The notes under the pieces: generated by a model
The model's database searches: none
Seen by the model: the letters and a program-made list of their open reading frames with translations, nothing else
What the model was told of the DNA's origin: nothing
Position numbers and translations under genes: made by a program
Part shown: positions 8,402-16,430 of the stretch, piece by piece
How positions within the stretch are numbered: the first letter of the stretch is position 1
Layout of the letters: each line of letters opens with the position of its first letter
Source of the DNA: Fastidiosipila sp.
Lineage (GTDB): Bacteria > Bacillota > Clostridia > Saccharofermentanales > DTU023
Direction: 5' to 3'
Assembly: GCA_012511175.1 (NCBI GenBank)
Contig: JAAZGO010000024.1
Coordinates: 1 to 64,000, forward strand
Length of the DNA: 64,000 bases

Positions 8402-9619
8402 TTATTCGGCATGCTTGGACACATACAGCGGCAATGCTGCATAAAACTGTATCGCTTTCAAATACTCGTCAACCTGAACCCTGTCCCGGTTGGAGTGGCA
8501 AAAGGCCTCGTCTCCCGGACCGAAGCCGATCGAGGGGATTCCCAAACGGCCACAAAAATGGGTCGCATTCGTGCAAAAGGACCACTTGGTGATAACGGGT
8601 TCATTTGAAAACAGATCCCGAAAGGTTTCGACCCCTGCTTGTACCAATGGATGGTTTTCGGGCAGCACCCAGGATGGCAAATAATCAACCATCTCGATCT
8701 CGTAGCCTGAATAGGTCTTCACGTGCTCCGTATTGACCCGAATCTCGACTCCTTCAATGTCCTGATCCAAGCAACGGGCTTCCATCAGGAGATCTTCGAG
8801 CGATTCATTTGCAGCAGTACGGCGGTCACAAGTGATGATGACTTGACCGGGAATCGTGTTGAGTGATGGTGTCTTGCACTCAAGACATGTCACTTCGATG
8901 GAACCCTTCCCCAAAAAAGGATCCTCCGGAAAATCCTGATAGTCGTCAATCGCTTTGATAATCGGCAGTGCTTTGACAAGCGCATTGTCTCCGCGCCAGG
9001 CTGCCGATGCATGTGCCGCTTTTCCCGGAACCAGGAACTGAAGCAGGGCTCTGCCTTTATGGCCACGCATAATGCGTAGTCCGCTTGCTTCGGCAACCAG
9101 AACAAAATCCGGCTTTATATCGAAATTTTCCTTCAACATGGCTTCAACGCTGGCACCTGTGACGGCTTCCTCCGAGACTGAACCCGAGACCCAGAGCGTG
9201 ACATGATTGGCCAGACCAAGCTCCTTGACAATTCGCCCCGCCCAAGTGATGCCCATAAGGCAGCCCTTGTCGTCACAGGCGCCCCGCCCGTGAATAGCTC
9301 CGCCCGCAAGCTGTCCTGAGAGCGGCGGATATTCCCATTCTTTCTCATCACCGAGTGAAACAGTATCAATATGCGCATCGTAAAGAATGACGCGAGGTCC
9401 GTGTCCAACCCTGCCCAAAACATTCCCAACCGGGTCGATCCGAACTTCATCGTAACCGTAAGTTCTCATTTTGTCGGCCAGGAAGCGAACCGCTCTCCCC
9501 TCATTAAATGTGACACTCTCAATTGCAACAAGGCTCGAAAGATCCTGGACGATAACCTCCCGGTACACTTCAACCATCGCTCTGATACGGCTGATCTGTC
9601 CTGCGTCACTCCGCTCCAT
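8402..9619 (-). CDS. M20-family metallohydrolase, YgeY-like (copy 1)
   Basis: A 405-residue M20 amidohydrolase/peptidase of the YgeY group, which is found in purine/selenium-linked clusters and has no firmly settled substrate; relatives cleave N-acyl, carbamoyl or dipeptide bonds. Metal and catalytic residues are present: DAHIDTV (about 81-87), GRGACDDKG, the SEE general-base pair (about 150) and a C-terminal His in EAFCHSNRD (about 375). ATG 9619, preceded by GGGAGGGCAA, is preferred over a TTG at 9634, and then aligns with the second copy at 49257-50465, with which it shares most blocks. It follows the QueG-like gene by 24 bases, so the two are probably one operon. Confidence 0.85.
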   Translation of the reverse strand: MERSDAGQISRIRAMVEVYREVIVQDLSSLVAIESVTFNEGRAVRFLADKMRTYGYDEVRIDPVGNVLGRVGHGPRVILYDAHIDTVSLGDEKEWEYPPLSGQLAGGAIHGRGACDDKGCLMGITWAGRIVKELGLANHVTLWVSGSVSEEAVTGASVEAMLKENFDIKPDFVLVAEASGLRIMRGHKGRALLQFLVPGKAAHASAAWRGDNALVKALPIIKAIDDYQDFPEDPFLGKGSIEVTCLECKTPSLNTIPGQVIITCDRRTAANESLEDLLMEARCLDQDIEGVEIRVNTEHVKTYSGYEIEMVDYLPSWVLPENHPLVQAGVETFRDLFSNEPVITKWSFCTNATHFCGRLGIPSIGFGPGDEAFCHSNRDRVQVDEYLKAIQFYAALPLYVSKHAE

Positions 9620-9643
9620 TTGCCCTCCCGCCAAAACAAGTCT

Positions 9644-10798
9644 CTAGCCTTTGGACTCGATGGAATCGAGCGCCTGGCTAATCTCAAGACGTACGTCAGG
9701 GTCGCTTTCCTGATTTAATCGCGTCTCCAGCAATGCCTTCCCCTTGTCTGTTCCGATTTGTCCGATCGCCCAGGCCACATGGGACCGGATCATCGCGTCA
9801 TCATTGTCGAGCTCCCGGCCCAGATCATCAAGATAACGGGGATCATGGGTATTACCCAGAGCGACTGCCGCGTTGCGCTGAAAATAGCGTGGTTTCAGAT
9901 CAAAGTTGTAGCCGATGGGTTGAACGTATTTCTCGAAATAATCTTCTTCCATGTGCAGCATGCCCACAAGTGAAAACTCCTTTGATATCTTTTCAAGAAG
10001 CGGATCTTTCGGCAGCTCCATCCGCAATCGCTTGGCATTGCGCGGACACACTTCCTGACAAATATCGCAGCCGAAGACCGCCTCGCCCATTTGTTTTCTG
10101 ACCTGGTGAGGAATGCTGTCGGTCACGCCAAAACCGGTTTCGTCCTTCGCCATTGAGGTATTAAAATTGATGCAGAGACGCGGTACCAGCCGGAAAGGCG
10201 CGTACAGCGCCTGGGTTGGACAGGCATCGATACATGCAGTACAGCCGGGTGGACACTTGCAGGTTGTCTCATCGACGGGTGTATCGTAGTCGAGTTCACG
10301 GTCAACCACGAGGGCTGAAAGATAGATAAAGGACCCCGTTCCGTCCACAAAAGCGAAATTATTACGTCCTGTATTGGTTATGCCAGCGCGCATACCGAGC
10401 CTGCGTTCCGGAAGCATCAAGAACGGCGCAACCTGGATCCCCTTGGAGCGGATGAAGTCTTCAACGGATTGGAGCCGTAAACCCGCAATGCGCGGTGCAA
10501 AAGCGTTCATGGTACGTGATTGGTAAACACGGCCGACTTTGCCCAGCATATTCTCCGGAAAAGAGGTACGAAAATAATCATAGGCCATAACAATGATGGA
10601 CTTGGCCGGTGGCCACACCTCTTTCGGTCTGGCGGCAAGCAATGGCTGATACGGTCCTTCTGTATAAAAATCATAGAGATCCCCTCGTGAGAGAAGTTCT
10701 TGAATGTGATCTTCAAAATCGTCTGCCGGTGCGATTCCGACACGGCAGTATCCCTGATCCAGGGCAAATTGCTTTATTTGTTCTGCGAGCGTAACCAT
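9644..10798 (-). CDS. QueG-like (epoxyqueuosine reductase family) iron-sulfur protein with HEAT-like C-terminus
   Basis: The 384-residue protein matches the architecture of QueG: an N-terminal DUF1730-type domain, a double 4Fe-4S region (Cys 182, 186, 189, 193 in CPPGCTACIDACPTQAL, and CDICQEVCPRN at 244-253) and HEAT-like repeats from about 300 to the end. QueG reduces epoxyqueuosine in tRNA using cobalamin. Relatives of this fold act as other cobalamin/Fe-S reductases, and the CxxxCxxC spacing of the first cluster differs from the usual CxxC of QueG, so a role other than queuosine is possible. A strong ribosome binding site (GGAGGGCGCATA) precedes the ATG. It is upstream of the YgeY-like gene. 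Confidence 0.75.
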   Translation of the reverse strand: MVTLAEQIKQFALDQGYCRVGIAPADDFEDHIQELLSRGDLYDFYTEGPYQPLLAARPKEVWPPAKSIIVMAYDYFRTSFPENMLGKVGRVYQSRTMNAFAPRIAGLRLQSVEDFIRSKGIQVAPFLMLPERRLGMRAGITNTGRNNFAFVDGTGSFIYLSALVVDRELDYDTPVDETTCKCPPGCTACIDACPTQALYAPFRLVPRLCINFNTSMAKDETGFGVTDSIPHQVRKQMGEAVFGCDICQEVCPRNAKRLRMELPKDPLLEKISKEFSLVGMLHMEEDYFEKYVQPIGYNFDLKPRYFQRNAAVALGNTHDPRYLDDLGRELDNDDAMIRSHVAWAIGQIGTDKGKALLETRLNQESDPDVRLEISQALDSIESKG

Positions 10799-11306
10799 TA
10801 TGCGCCCTCCTTCTTTTTCATCTGGTAACCGGTTTCAGGTCACTTGTGACAGGTTGTCCTTTGGCAGCCATTGCTTCATGGAGCCTACACAAACCTGCAC
10901 AGGATCAGCCGGCTGCGGCCATGTTGGCCCGGTATGTTTTTTGTTTTTTATCGTAGCCCTGAAAATTCCGCTCGTAAGAGCGCCACGGAACTGGCGTGGC
11001 AGAATACAGTATAGCTGCCAGTCAGTTCATAGGAATTATCTGCCGGCGGAGCAGGATCGCCTGATCCGTTCAATTATGTCGGGCAAAACTCTTTCGCACG
11101 ATATAAGCACAGGGGGTGTATACCACGCGCCCGGTGTCTTTCAAAATACATGCAAATCCTTTCTTTGATTCAACTGCTTCCCCTCCGGAGACAAAAGAAT
11201 TCAACCATCAAAACTGAAATCCATTCTGCTCTTCTTAAATAAATATATCAAATCACAGGATTTTGCGTCCAATGAAATCGGGGAGTACCAGCTCTTGGCG
11301 TGCAGC
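10799..11306. other. Non-coding region between the QueG-like gene and the fhc operon end
   Basis: About 500 bases. It must hold the promoter of the QueG/YgeY pair (minus strand), but I find no good hexamer pair. A weak hairpin GCCACG...CGTGGC lies near 10981-11000. No terminator with a T-tract is seen after the last fhc-operon gene. A 122-codon plus-strand reading frame here resembles nothing and is probably chance. Confidence 0.45.
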
Positions 11307-12176
11307 TCAGTTTTCGCCTGTTTTCTTTAGCAGATACCGGGCAATTTCCAGAGGAATATCCACATCCGACACGAGAGATAATCCCCGCCATGCGGGGGAG
11401 CCGTTGACTTCACTCACATAATATGTTCCGTCCTTGGCCGGTAACAGATCAACTCCCGCCATCTCGGCACCAATAACGGAGGCAGCTTTCAGCGCTAAAC
11501 TTTTGATAGATGGAGACGGTCGGTAAGGAATGGGTTTACCTCCCAGTGCGCAATTGGCGCGCCACTCGACCCCAATCCGCCGCATCGCTGCGACCACTCT
11601 GCCTCCAAGGACAAAGACACGGATATCCTGTTGATCACACTGGATAAAACGTTGCAAATAGAGAACGGCACCATTGGAAACAAGCTCGCGAAATGACCGT
11701 TCAGCCGTTTCCTCATCGGTAAGCCGCAGCATCCCTTTTCCCCCTGATCCAAAAAGCGGTTTATAGACCACATCGCCGCCCAGGCTGTGAAAAGCTTCCA
11801 CGCCTTCGTCGACCCTTTCTGTAACGATGGTGGGTGGGACAGGTAAACCGTGTTCGGCTAGAAGCGACGAAGTATAGTACTTGTCGACTGTCTTTTCGAT
11901 CGTTTTAGGCGAGTTCAGAAATACAACCCCACGGCGCTCCAAGGCGTACAAAGCATCCATTCTGAAGATGATCTGTTCCAACGAACCACTTGGAATCGCA
12001 CGTAACACCGCACCATCACACCCATTGAACAGGTCCGGAAGATTCGGAGAGTGGGCATGGAGTGTCAGTTGATCGATCGGAATGAAGTTTGATACAGCTC
12101 CTAAACGGACGAACGCTGATAAAAGTTGTTTGGAGTGAAACCCTGGTTTTGACCCTGTGATGATAAATTTTTTCAC
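11307..12176 (-). CDS. RimK-like ATP-grasp ligase of the H4MPT/MFR cluster
   Basis: The 289-residue ATP-grasp protein resembles RimK/MptN-type glutamate ligases and the ATP-grasp protein (Orf17-type) found beside H4MPT genes in methylotrophic bacteria. Visible features: the ATP-binding Lys and Gly loop VYKPLFGSGGKGM (138-150), DIRVFVLGGRVVAAMRR (184-200) and the metal-binding SEVNGSP (255-261). It starts inside the fhcC stop (ATGA overlap), so it is the last gene of a tightly coupled operon. A likely job is adding glutamate or a similar group to H4MPT or methanofuran during cofactor synthesis; this is inference from neighbours. Confidence 0.8.
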   Translation of the reverse strand: MKKFIITGSKPGFHSKQLLSAFVRLGAVSNFIPIDQLTLHAHSPNLPDLFNGCDGAVLRAIPSGSLEQIIFRMDALYALERRGVVFLNSPKTIEKTVDKYYTSSLLAEHGLPVPPTIVTERVDEGVEAFHSLGGDVVYKPLFGSGGKGMLRLTDEETAERSFRELVSNGAVLYLQRFIQCDQQDIRVFVLGGRVVAAMRRIGVEWRANCALGGKPIPYRPSPSIKSLALKAASVIGAEMAGVDLLPAKDGTYYVSEVNGSPAWRGLSLVSDVDIPLEIARYLLKKTGEN

Positions 12177-12931
12177 TCAGTTTTCTCCGCGACAAAGATT
12201 TCAGCCTTGCAAAGTCCGCTTTTGGCACCACGATAACGCTGGAATAGCACGTGCTGCCATGAGGCGGGAAAAGGGAGATCTGCCTTTTCCATTTCCGAAA
12301 ACAGCAGCTGCAAAAACGATGAAGGAAGCTTCTCTGTCACATAGAAATCCTTCGAAATTTCTGTTTCACAGGGAAGGATCATGCTGCCGCGATCCATACC
12401 GGGGCCAATCCGGACGTGCGGGCTAAGTCTTTCTGTGACAACAACCGTTCCTCCCCGCATATCCCGTCCGATTGCAGGACCATCCATTTGCCTGACCAGA
12501 ACGAGTCCGCGGCGCATACGCCAACCTAATTCCCCACTTGCTTTCCCCTCAATCAGAACGACACCGTTCTGCATGTAATTGCAACAATCGCCCATGGCAT
12601 GACCTGAAACGCGAAGACATCCACCCTCCATGTCCCTCGCAAGCCCCGGCCCGACATCTCCCTGGATCCATAGATTTCCCTTCTTCAGGCCAGAGCCAAT
12701 CCCCATAGCACGTGAACAGTCCCCTTTGAAGACCAGCATGTTCTCCTCCCCGTGTTCGAACTGAATATCGAAAAGGCTGTCGCTGGACAGGAGCTCCCGT
12801 CCCATGCGAATACGGAGGCCAGTCAAGCTGGAACCGGAAAACGACTCTCCAAGCTGGTCGGCAACGGCTGAAAAGGGTGACAGATCCATCCACGTCCAGG
12901 GTGAATCCCTGAAAGTCAGTATGACCTTCAT
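12173..12931 (-). CDS. fhcC: Formyltransferase/hydrolase complex subunit C (FwdC/FhcC-like)
   Basis: The 252-residue protein is the right-handed beta-helix (GXGXG) subunit of the complex that moves formyl groups through methanofuran. Repeated turns can be read across residues 60-190: GDCSRAMGIGSGLKKG, GDVGPGLARDMEGG, GHAMGDCCNYMQNG, GKASGELGWRMRRG, GPAIGRDMRGG. In archaeal FwdC and glutamate synthase the same fold forms a channel or scaffold. It sits between fhcA (one base away) and the RimK-like gene (four-base overlap). The C-terminal tail (about 200-252) is longer than the repeat region needs and is unassigned. Confidence 0.88.
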   Translation of the reverse strand: MKVILTFRDSPWTWMDLSPFSAVADQLGESFSGSSLTGLRIRMGRELLSSDSLFDIQFEHGEENMLVFKGDCSRAMGIGSGLKKGNLWIQGDVGPGLARDMEGGCLRVSGHAMGDCCNYMQNGVVLIEGKASGELGWRMRRGLVLVRQMDGPAIGRDMRGGTVVVTERLSPHVRIGPGMDRGSMILPCETEISKDFYVTEKLPSSFLQLLFSEMEKADLPFPASWQHVLFQRYRGAKSGLCKAEIFVAEKTE

Positions 12932-12932
12932 A

Positions 12933-14459
12933 TCAGGCAGTCTCTCCTTTCCTCTTCAAAGTTCGCACCCCATTGTCGTCGAGGAATCGATCCGTCAAAA
13001 AGGTTTGATCAAAATCGATACTCATCCGGTGCAGAAGTTTTTTCTTGACAGATGCCCGGTCATAGTCGGGAAACGGTGTTCGCCAGATGGAGGCTGTTTG
13101 TTGCCAGCCAAGAGCAGGGTCAAGAGGCACGCCTTCCTTGATGACCTGGCGCGGTTCCCGGAACATTCGCCCGCGGTCAGGCAGGTCACGATAGATAACC
13201 AGATCGGCGTCCGCGCCAATCCCCAGCTGTCCCTTGTTGGCGAGACCAAGCGATGAAGCAGGGCCTGATCGCGTCAGTCTGGCAATTTCCGACAAGCTGA
13301 ACTCCCTTTGAATGCTTTTCAAGCAGGAGCGAGAGAGTGCCTTGCTGTTTAATTTCCCCGCCTCCGCATCACGGAATGCCTTATCCATCAGCAGCTGGAT
13401 CAAGTAGGGGTAAGCCCGGAATGATCCCCCGTTCGGATAGTCGGTCGTCAGCATGCATTGTTCCGGATTCCGGGTAAGCAGCAGAAGCTCAAGCCCGGCC
13501 AACCACTGGATCGAACCCATGTAAGAGCGCTTATATTCCAATGGGAGTGCGCTGAGCGTGCCGTCCTCCTCCCATTGTTGTTTCATCAGACCACTGCAGG
13601 CACGACGGCCACTCAGGTATTCCGCAAATCCAGCATCGGCCGTCACTACCTCTGCCGGACCGAAAACAACGGCACCGACATCCGATGTGAGCTGAGGATT
13701 ATCGTTAAGACAGCGCGCCAATTCCTGTGAAGCCGTGGTCAATCTGCCCTTATTGTCAGTTTTATAAGCGTAAAATTGTAAATGAGCCAGATGCAATCGG
13801 CGTCCCCGGGCCCGATTCACCGTATCCACAACCATCCGCCAGGCATCTCGTTGGCCGAGAAAAGGGTGATGCAGGTGAAGTGCGTGTGGCAGATCGAGGT
13901 ATTCGTTGGCGTCAATCAGGCGATCAATCATCTTCTCCGGGGAGAGTCTGTCGGACGTCATCCCTCCGCACGGGTTGATGCACTTTAGACCGTAAGCAGC
14001 GGATATGTCAAGCGTAAAAGAAAGATATTCCCGTAAAGCCGCATCTTCGCCTGTTTCAAGTAAAGCAAGAAGTGTTGGATTCTCGCCCAACCAGACAAGA
14101 TTCATCTTGTCCGGCCCCCCGCAGGCTCCTTCCAGAATCGCCTGCCGCGCGCTGAGGGCAGGCATAGCCGCGTTGACCACAGCGGTGTAGCCCAGAGCCA
14201 GATAGTCCTGGGAAATGGATTTTACACCCGGTACCACCTTCGATTGCGACTGCCGGACCAATTGAAGCGGATAGCCACAGACATGGCTGTGAATGTCGAC
14301 AGCTCCCGCCATTACGACATCCCCGGCTGCATCCAGTGTTTTGCCCTGGAACAAGGCCGGTTCTGGAATGATCTTCCCATCCCTGACCCAAAGGTCGGCC
14401 GACTCCCCCTGTTTCCCATTGACAGGATCGAACAGACGGGCGTTCATAATCTTCAGCAT
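12933..14459 (-). CDS. fhcA: Formyltransferase/hydrolase complex subunit A (FwdA/FhcA-like amidohydrolase)
   Basis: The 508-residue subunit carries the binuclear-metal hydrolase site that interconverts formyl-methanofuran with formate plus methanofuran. Metal ligands visible: VDIHSH (His 57 and 59), the Lys expected to be carboxylated in GLKCINPCGG (159), His in LHLHH (about 195-198), His in HLAHLQ (223, 226) and Asp 340 in LTTDYPNGG. In the archaeal and methylotroph enzymes this last motif is usually TTDHPN, so Tyr 341 replaces His. The length is a little short of typical FwdA (about 550-570). It overlaps fhcB by seven bases. The subunit should work with FhcB, FhcC and FhcD in the cytoplasm. 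Confidence 0.9.
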   Translation of the reverse strand: MLKIMNARLFDPVNGKQGESADLWVRDGKIIPEPALFQGKTLDAAGDVVMAGAVDIHSHVCGYPLQLVRQSQSKVVPGVKSISQDYLALGYTAVVNAAMPALSARQAILEGACGGPDKMNLVWLGENPTLLALLETGEDAALREYLSFTLDISAAYGLKCINPCGGMTSDRLSPEKMIDRLIDANEYLDLPHALHLHHPFLGQRDAWRMVVDTVNRARGRRLHLAHLQFYAYKTDNKGRLTTASQELARCLNDNPQLTSDVGAVVFGPAEVVTADAGFAEYLSGRRACSGLMKQQWEEDGTLSALPLEYKRSYMGSIQWLAGLELLLLTRNPEQCMLTTDYPNGGSFRAYPYLIQLLMDKAFRDAEAGKLNSKALSRSCLKSIQREFSLSEIARLTRSGPASSLGLANKGQLGIGADADLVIYRDLPDRGRMFREPRQVIKEGVPLDPALGWQQTASIWRTPFPDYDRASVKKKLLHRMSIDFDQTFLTDRFLDDNGVRTLKRKGETA

Positions 14460-15364
14460 GCTTTTACCTCGGACAGCAATCCTTTCAAAACATATCGTAT
14501 AGACGGGTAAGGTGATCCCATTTTCCCGTATTGCGTGAGAACCATGCCGTCGGGACGGAGGATGGTGTATTCCTCTTCGGCTTGGACCGCACTTTGGAGA
14601 CCGTCACAGGCATCCGGCGGACAAGCTGAAGGGCCTATGGCAATCAAAGGAATACCGTCCAAACGGGGGTCCACGCCACTTTCACCCAACCGTAAAACCA
14701 GATCCGTTACCTTGGCATCACATAAACTGACTACATCAAAACAACGGTCAGCGCGAGGTATGCCGCCTGACCAGACAGACGCTGCACCGCCTGCTTCTTC
14801 CAATGCAATTTCGTATGCACCCGCAGCATTGCGACCGAGAACATCCTGCCCGCTTTCCCATTGCATGGCCCCCGACAGTCTTCCCTGGTGGAGGAGCGGA
14901 TTCAGCCAATCGAAAAGTTCCGGAACAAGCACGGCTTGCCTGAAAACCAAGACCGGCTCGCACCGGCGCATAAGCTCGACTACATCCTCAAGTTCTGAAA
15001 TCCTGTCATTTCCAGGCGCCCTGCCCCGCAAAGAGGCATGGAGAGACGGCCAGACCTGGACTTCGGCCAGTGCATCGCAGCGAATGACAGGAATATCTGG
15101 TGAAAGAACTATTTCCGATGGCAAATCAGAGCTGCCCACGAAAATCACAGCCGGTGCACGGAGCATCGTGCCGACCGTGAGCGTCGAGCTCAGGCGCGGG
15201 GTAACAGAAATATAGGCACCAAGCGCTTCGGCCAATCGAAACGCAAGGCGCTGTTCTTCCAGCGATAACTCCCACAGACCGTATATTGCCGGTGCACGGG
15301 ACCGGCGCATGGCACCTGCAATCCTGGCCACCTTGCGATTTATCTGATCCCAATCAACAGGCAT
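14453..15364 (-). CDS. fhcB: Formyltransferase/hydrolase complex subunit B, lacking the redox motif (FhcB-like)
   Basis: A 303-residue protein related to the molybdo/tungstopterin subunit FwdB. Archaeal FwdB begins with a Cys-rich 4Fe-4S motif and has a Cys/Sec metal ligand; none of these is present here, and the protein starts directly at IAGAMRRSRAPAIYGLWEL. Bacterial FhcB proteins of methylotrophs have lost the same redox site, so this points to a hydrolytic, non-redox complex that releases formate. Recognisable blocks include PRLSSTLTVGTMLRAPAV, VIFVGSSDLPSE and PLIAIGPSACP. It overlaps the upstream ATP-grasp gene by 11 bases and fhcA by 7. It is shorter than most FhcB proteins. Confidence 0.8.
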   Translation of the reverse strand: MPVDWDQINRKVARIAGAMRRSRAPAIYGLWELSLEEQRLAFRLAEALGAYISVTPRLSSTLTVGTMLRAPAVIFVGSSDLPSEIVLSPDIPVIRCDALAEVQVWPSLHASLRGRAPGNDRISELEDVVELMRRCEPVLVFRQAVLVPELFDWLNPLLHQGRLSGAMQWESGQDVLGRNAAGAYEIALEEAGGAASVWSGGIPRADRCFDVVSLCDAKVTDLVLRLGESGVDPRLDGIPLIAIGPSACPPDACDGLQSAVQAEEEYTILRPDGMVLTQYGKMGSPYPSIRYVLKGLLSEVKAC

Positions 15365-16430
15365 GATTCTTCTCCAGTCGCTCGTAAAGCAAATCTGCTT
15401 TCACCAGCAAGGCATTCAGGCACGCGTCACGGGTGTCAGCTTCTGCGAAAACCGTACACAGGGGGTGCTGTGGCTTGATTATCTCGCCGGGCATCGGGAC
15501 ATCAGCCATTCCATCCTGTAACCATTCTAGCGAATTAGAAGGAACATGCACGCCCGAATCCGGAGCATAAAGCACTGCTTTGCCAACTGCTCCGACCGGC
15601 AGGTCAGTGACAGGCGGAAGCTGTCCTTCAATTTGGGCAATCGCGGGAAGAAATCCTGGAATTCTCTCAAGCAATTCGAATGAACCGCACCATCGCGGAT
15701 TGATCTCCAGCAGAAGCGGTTCGCAGTCCTCACCCATGATGAAATCAATGCCGTTCAGCCCAACCAGATGGTATTCCCGAGTTAGGCATCGCGCGATGGA
15801 AGTCAGACGGGCGAGCAGCTCCTCATTCCAGTCCCGAAGCAGAATATTTCCACAGTAGGCGTATCCTGGCACATGGAGAGTTTCGCTGATCTTCCGATCG
15901 AAGCCCAGTTGTTCTGTCACTCCCAAAAGCGTGACCTCACCCTCTGAGGCAAAGAAGCTGGCCGAAAAGGATTGGGCTTCTTGTTTTTCCTGTAAAATGG
16001 ATCCCCTGGGTATTTTTCCCCCTGTCCATGGGCGCACGCCGGTTCCGCCGTGCCGGGAAGGATTCTTCTCCAGAATCTGCACATGGTCGGGCAGTTCAGC
16101 GGCTGAAAACCAGGTAGGGGGGAACCCGATGCCCGCACAATCCAGAAAATCAAACCAAGCCCGGATATCAGCTAAGCGGCGGAGCGTGTCAGCTGAGTTG
16201 CCACTGATCTTCCCCGGGAATGATTCCACCAGCGCCTCGGCGTTTGAACCATAAAGCAACACATCGTAATGGGCTCGTTGCTGCAATGCTTCATTAAGCG
16301 AAATAACCGGAATGCCTCGTATCTTTAAATCAGCATCCCCGTACGCGTCCGCTGCGGTGACATGGTATCCTGCATCATGCAAAGAACAAGCCGGACTTCG
16401 CACTGACCAGCCGGCGACCAGCACCCTCAT
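15354..16430 (-). CDS. ATP-grasp protein of the H4MPT/MFR cluster (OrfY-like)
   Basis: A 358-residue ATP-grasp superfamily protein. The C-terminal half carries GLNGIDFIMGEDCEPLLLEINPRW, in which Asp, Glu and Asn bind the metal-ATP (split here: DFIMG then LLLEINPRWCGS), and the N-terminal part is a Rossmann-like pre-ATP-grasp domain (RVLVAGWSVRSPA). A protein of this type (OrfY) accompanies fhc genes in methylotrophic bacteria and is thought to serve cofactor synthesis; its substrate is not known to me. I chose ATG 16430, which overlaps the fhcD stop as ATGA, over a GTG at 16445. Position inside the operon, between fhcD and fhcB, supports a cofactor role. Confidence 0.75.
   Translation of the reverse strand: MRVLVAGWSVRSPACSLHDAGYHVTAADAYGDADLKIRGIPVISLNEALQQRAHYDVLLYGSNAEALVESFPGKISGNSADTLRRLADIRAWFDFLDCAGIGFPPTWFSAAELPDHVQILEKNPSRHGGTGVRPWTGGKIPRGSILQEKQEAQSFSASFFASEGEVTLLGVTEQLGFDRKISETLHVPGYAYCGNILLRDWNEELLARLTSIARCLTREYHLVGLNGIDFIMGEDCEPLLLEINPRWCGSFELLERIPGFLPAIAQIEGQLPPVTDLPVGAVGKAVLYAPDSGVHVPSNSLEWLQDGMADVPMPGEIIKPQHPLCTVFAEADTRDACLNALLVKADLLYERLEKNHAC

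Noticed and set aside
10800-11168. 122-codon plus-strand reading frame between the QueG-like gene and the fhc operon
   Set aside because: No family resemblance, no ribosome binding site and Cys/Arg-rich random-looking composition.
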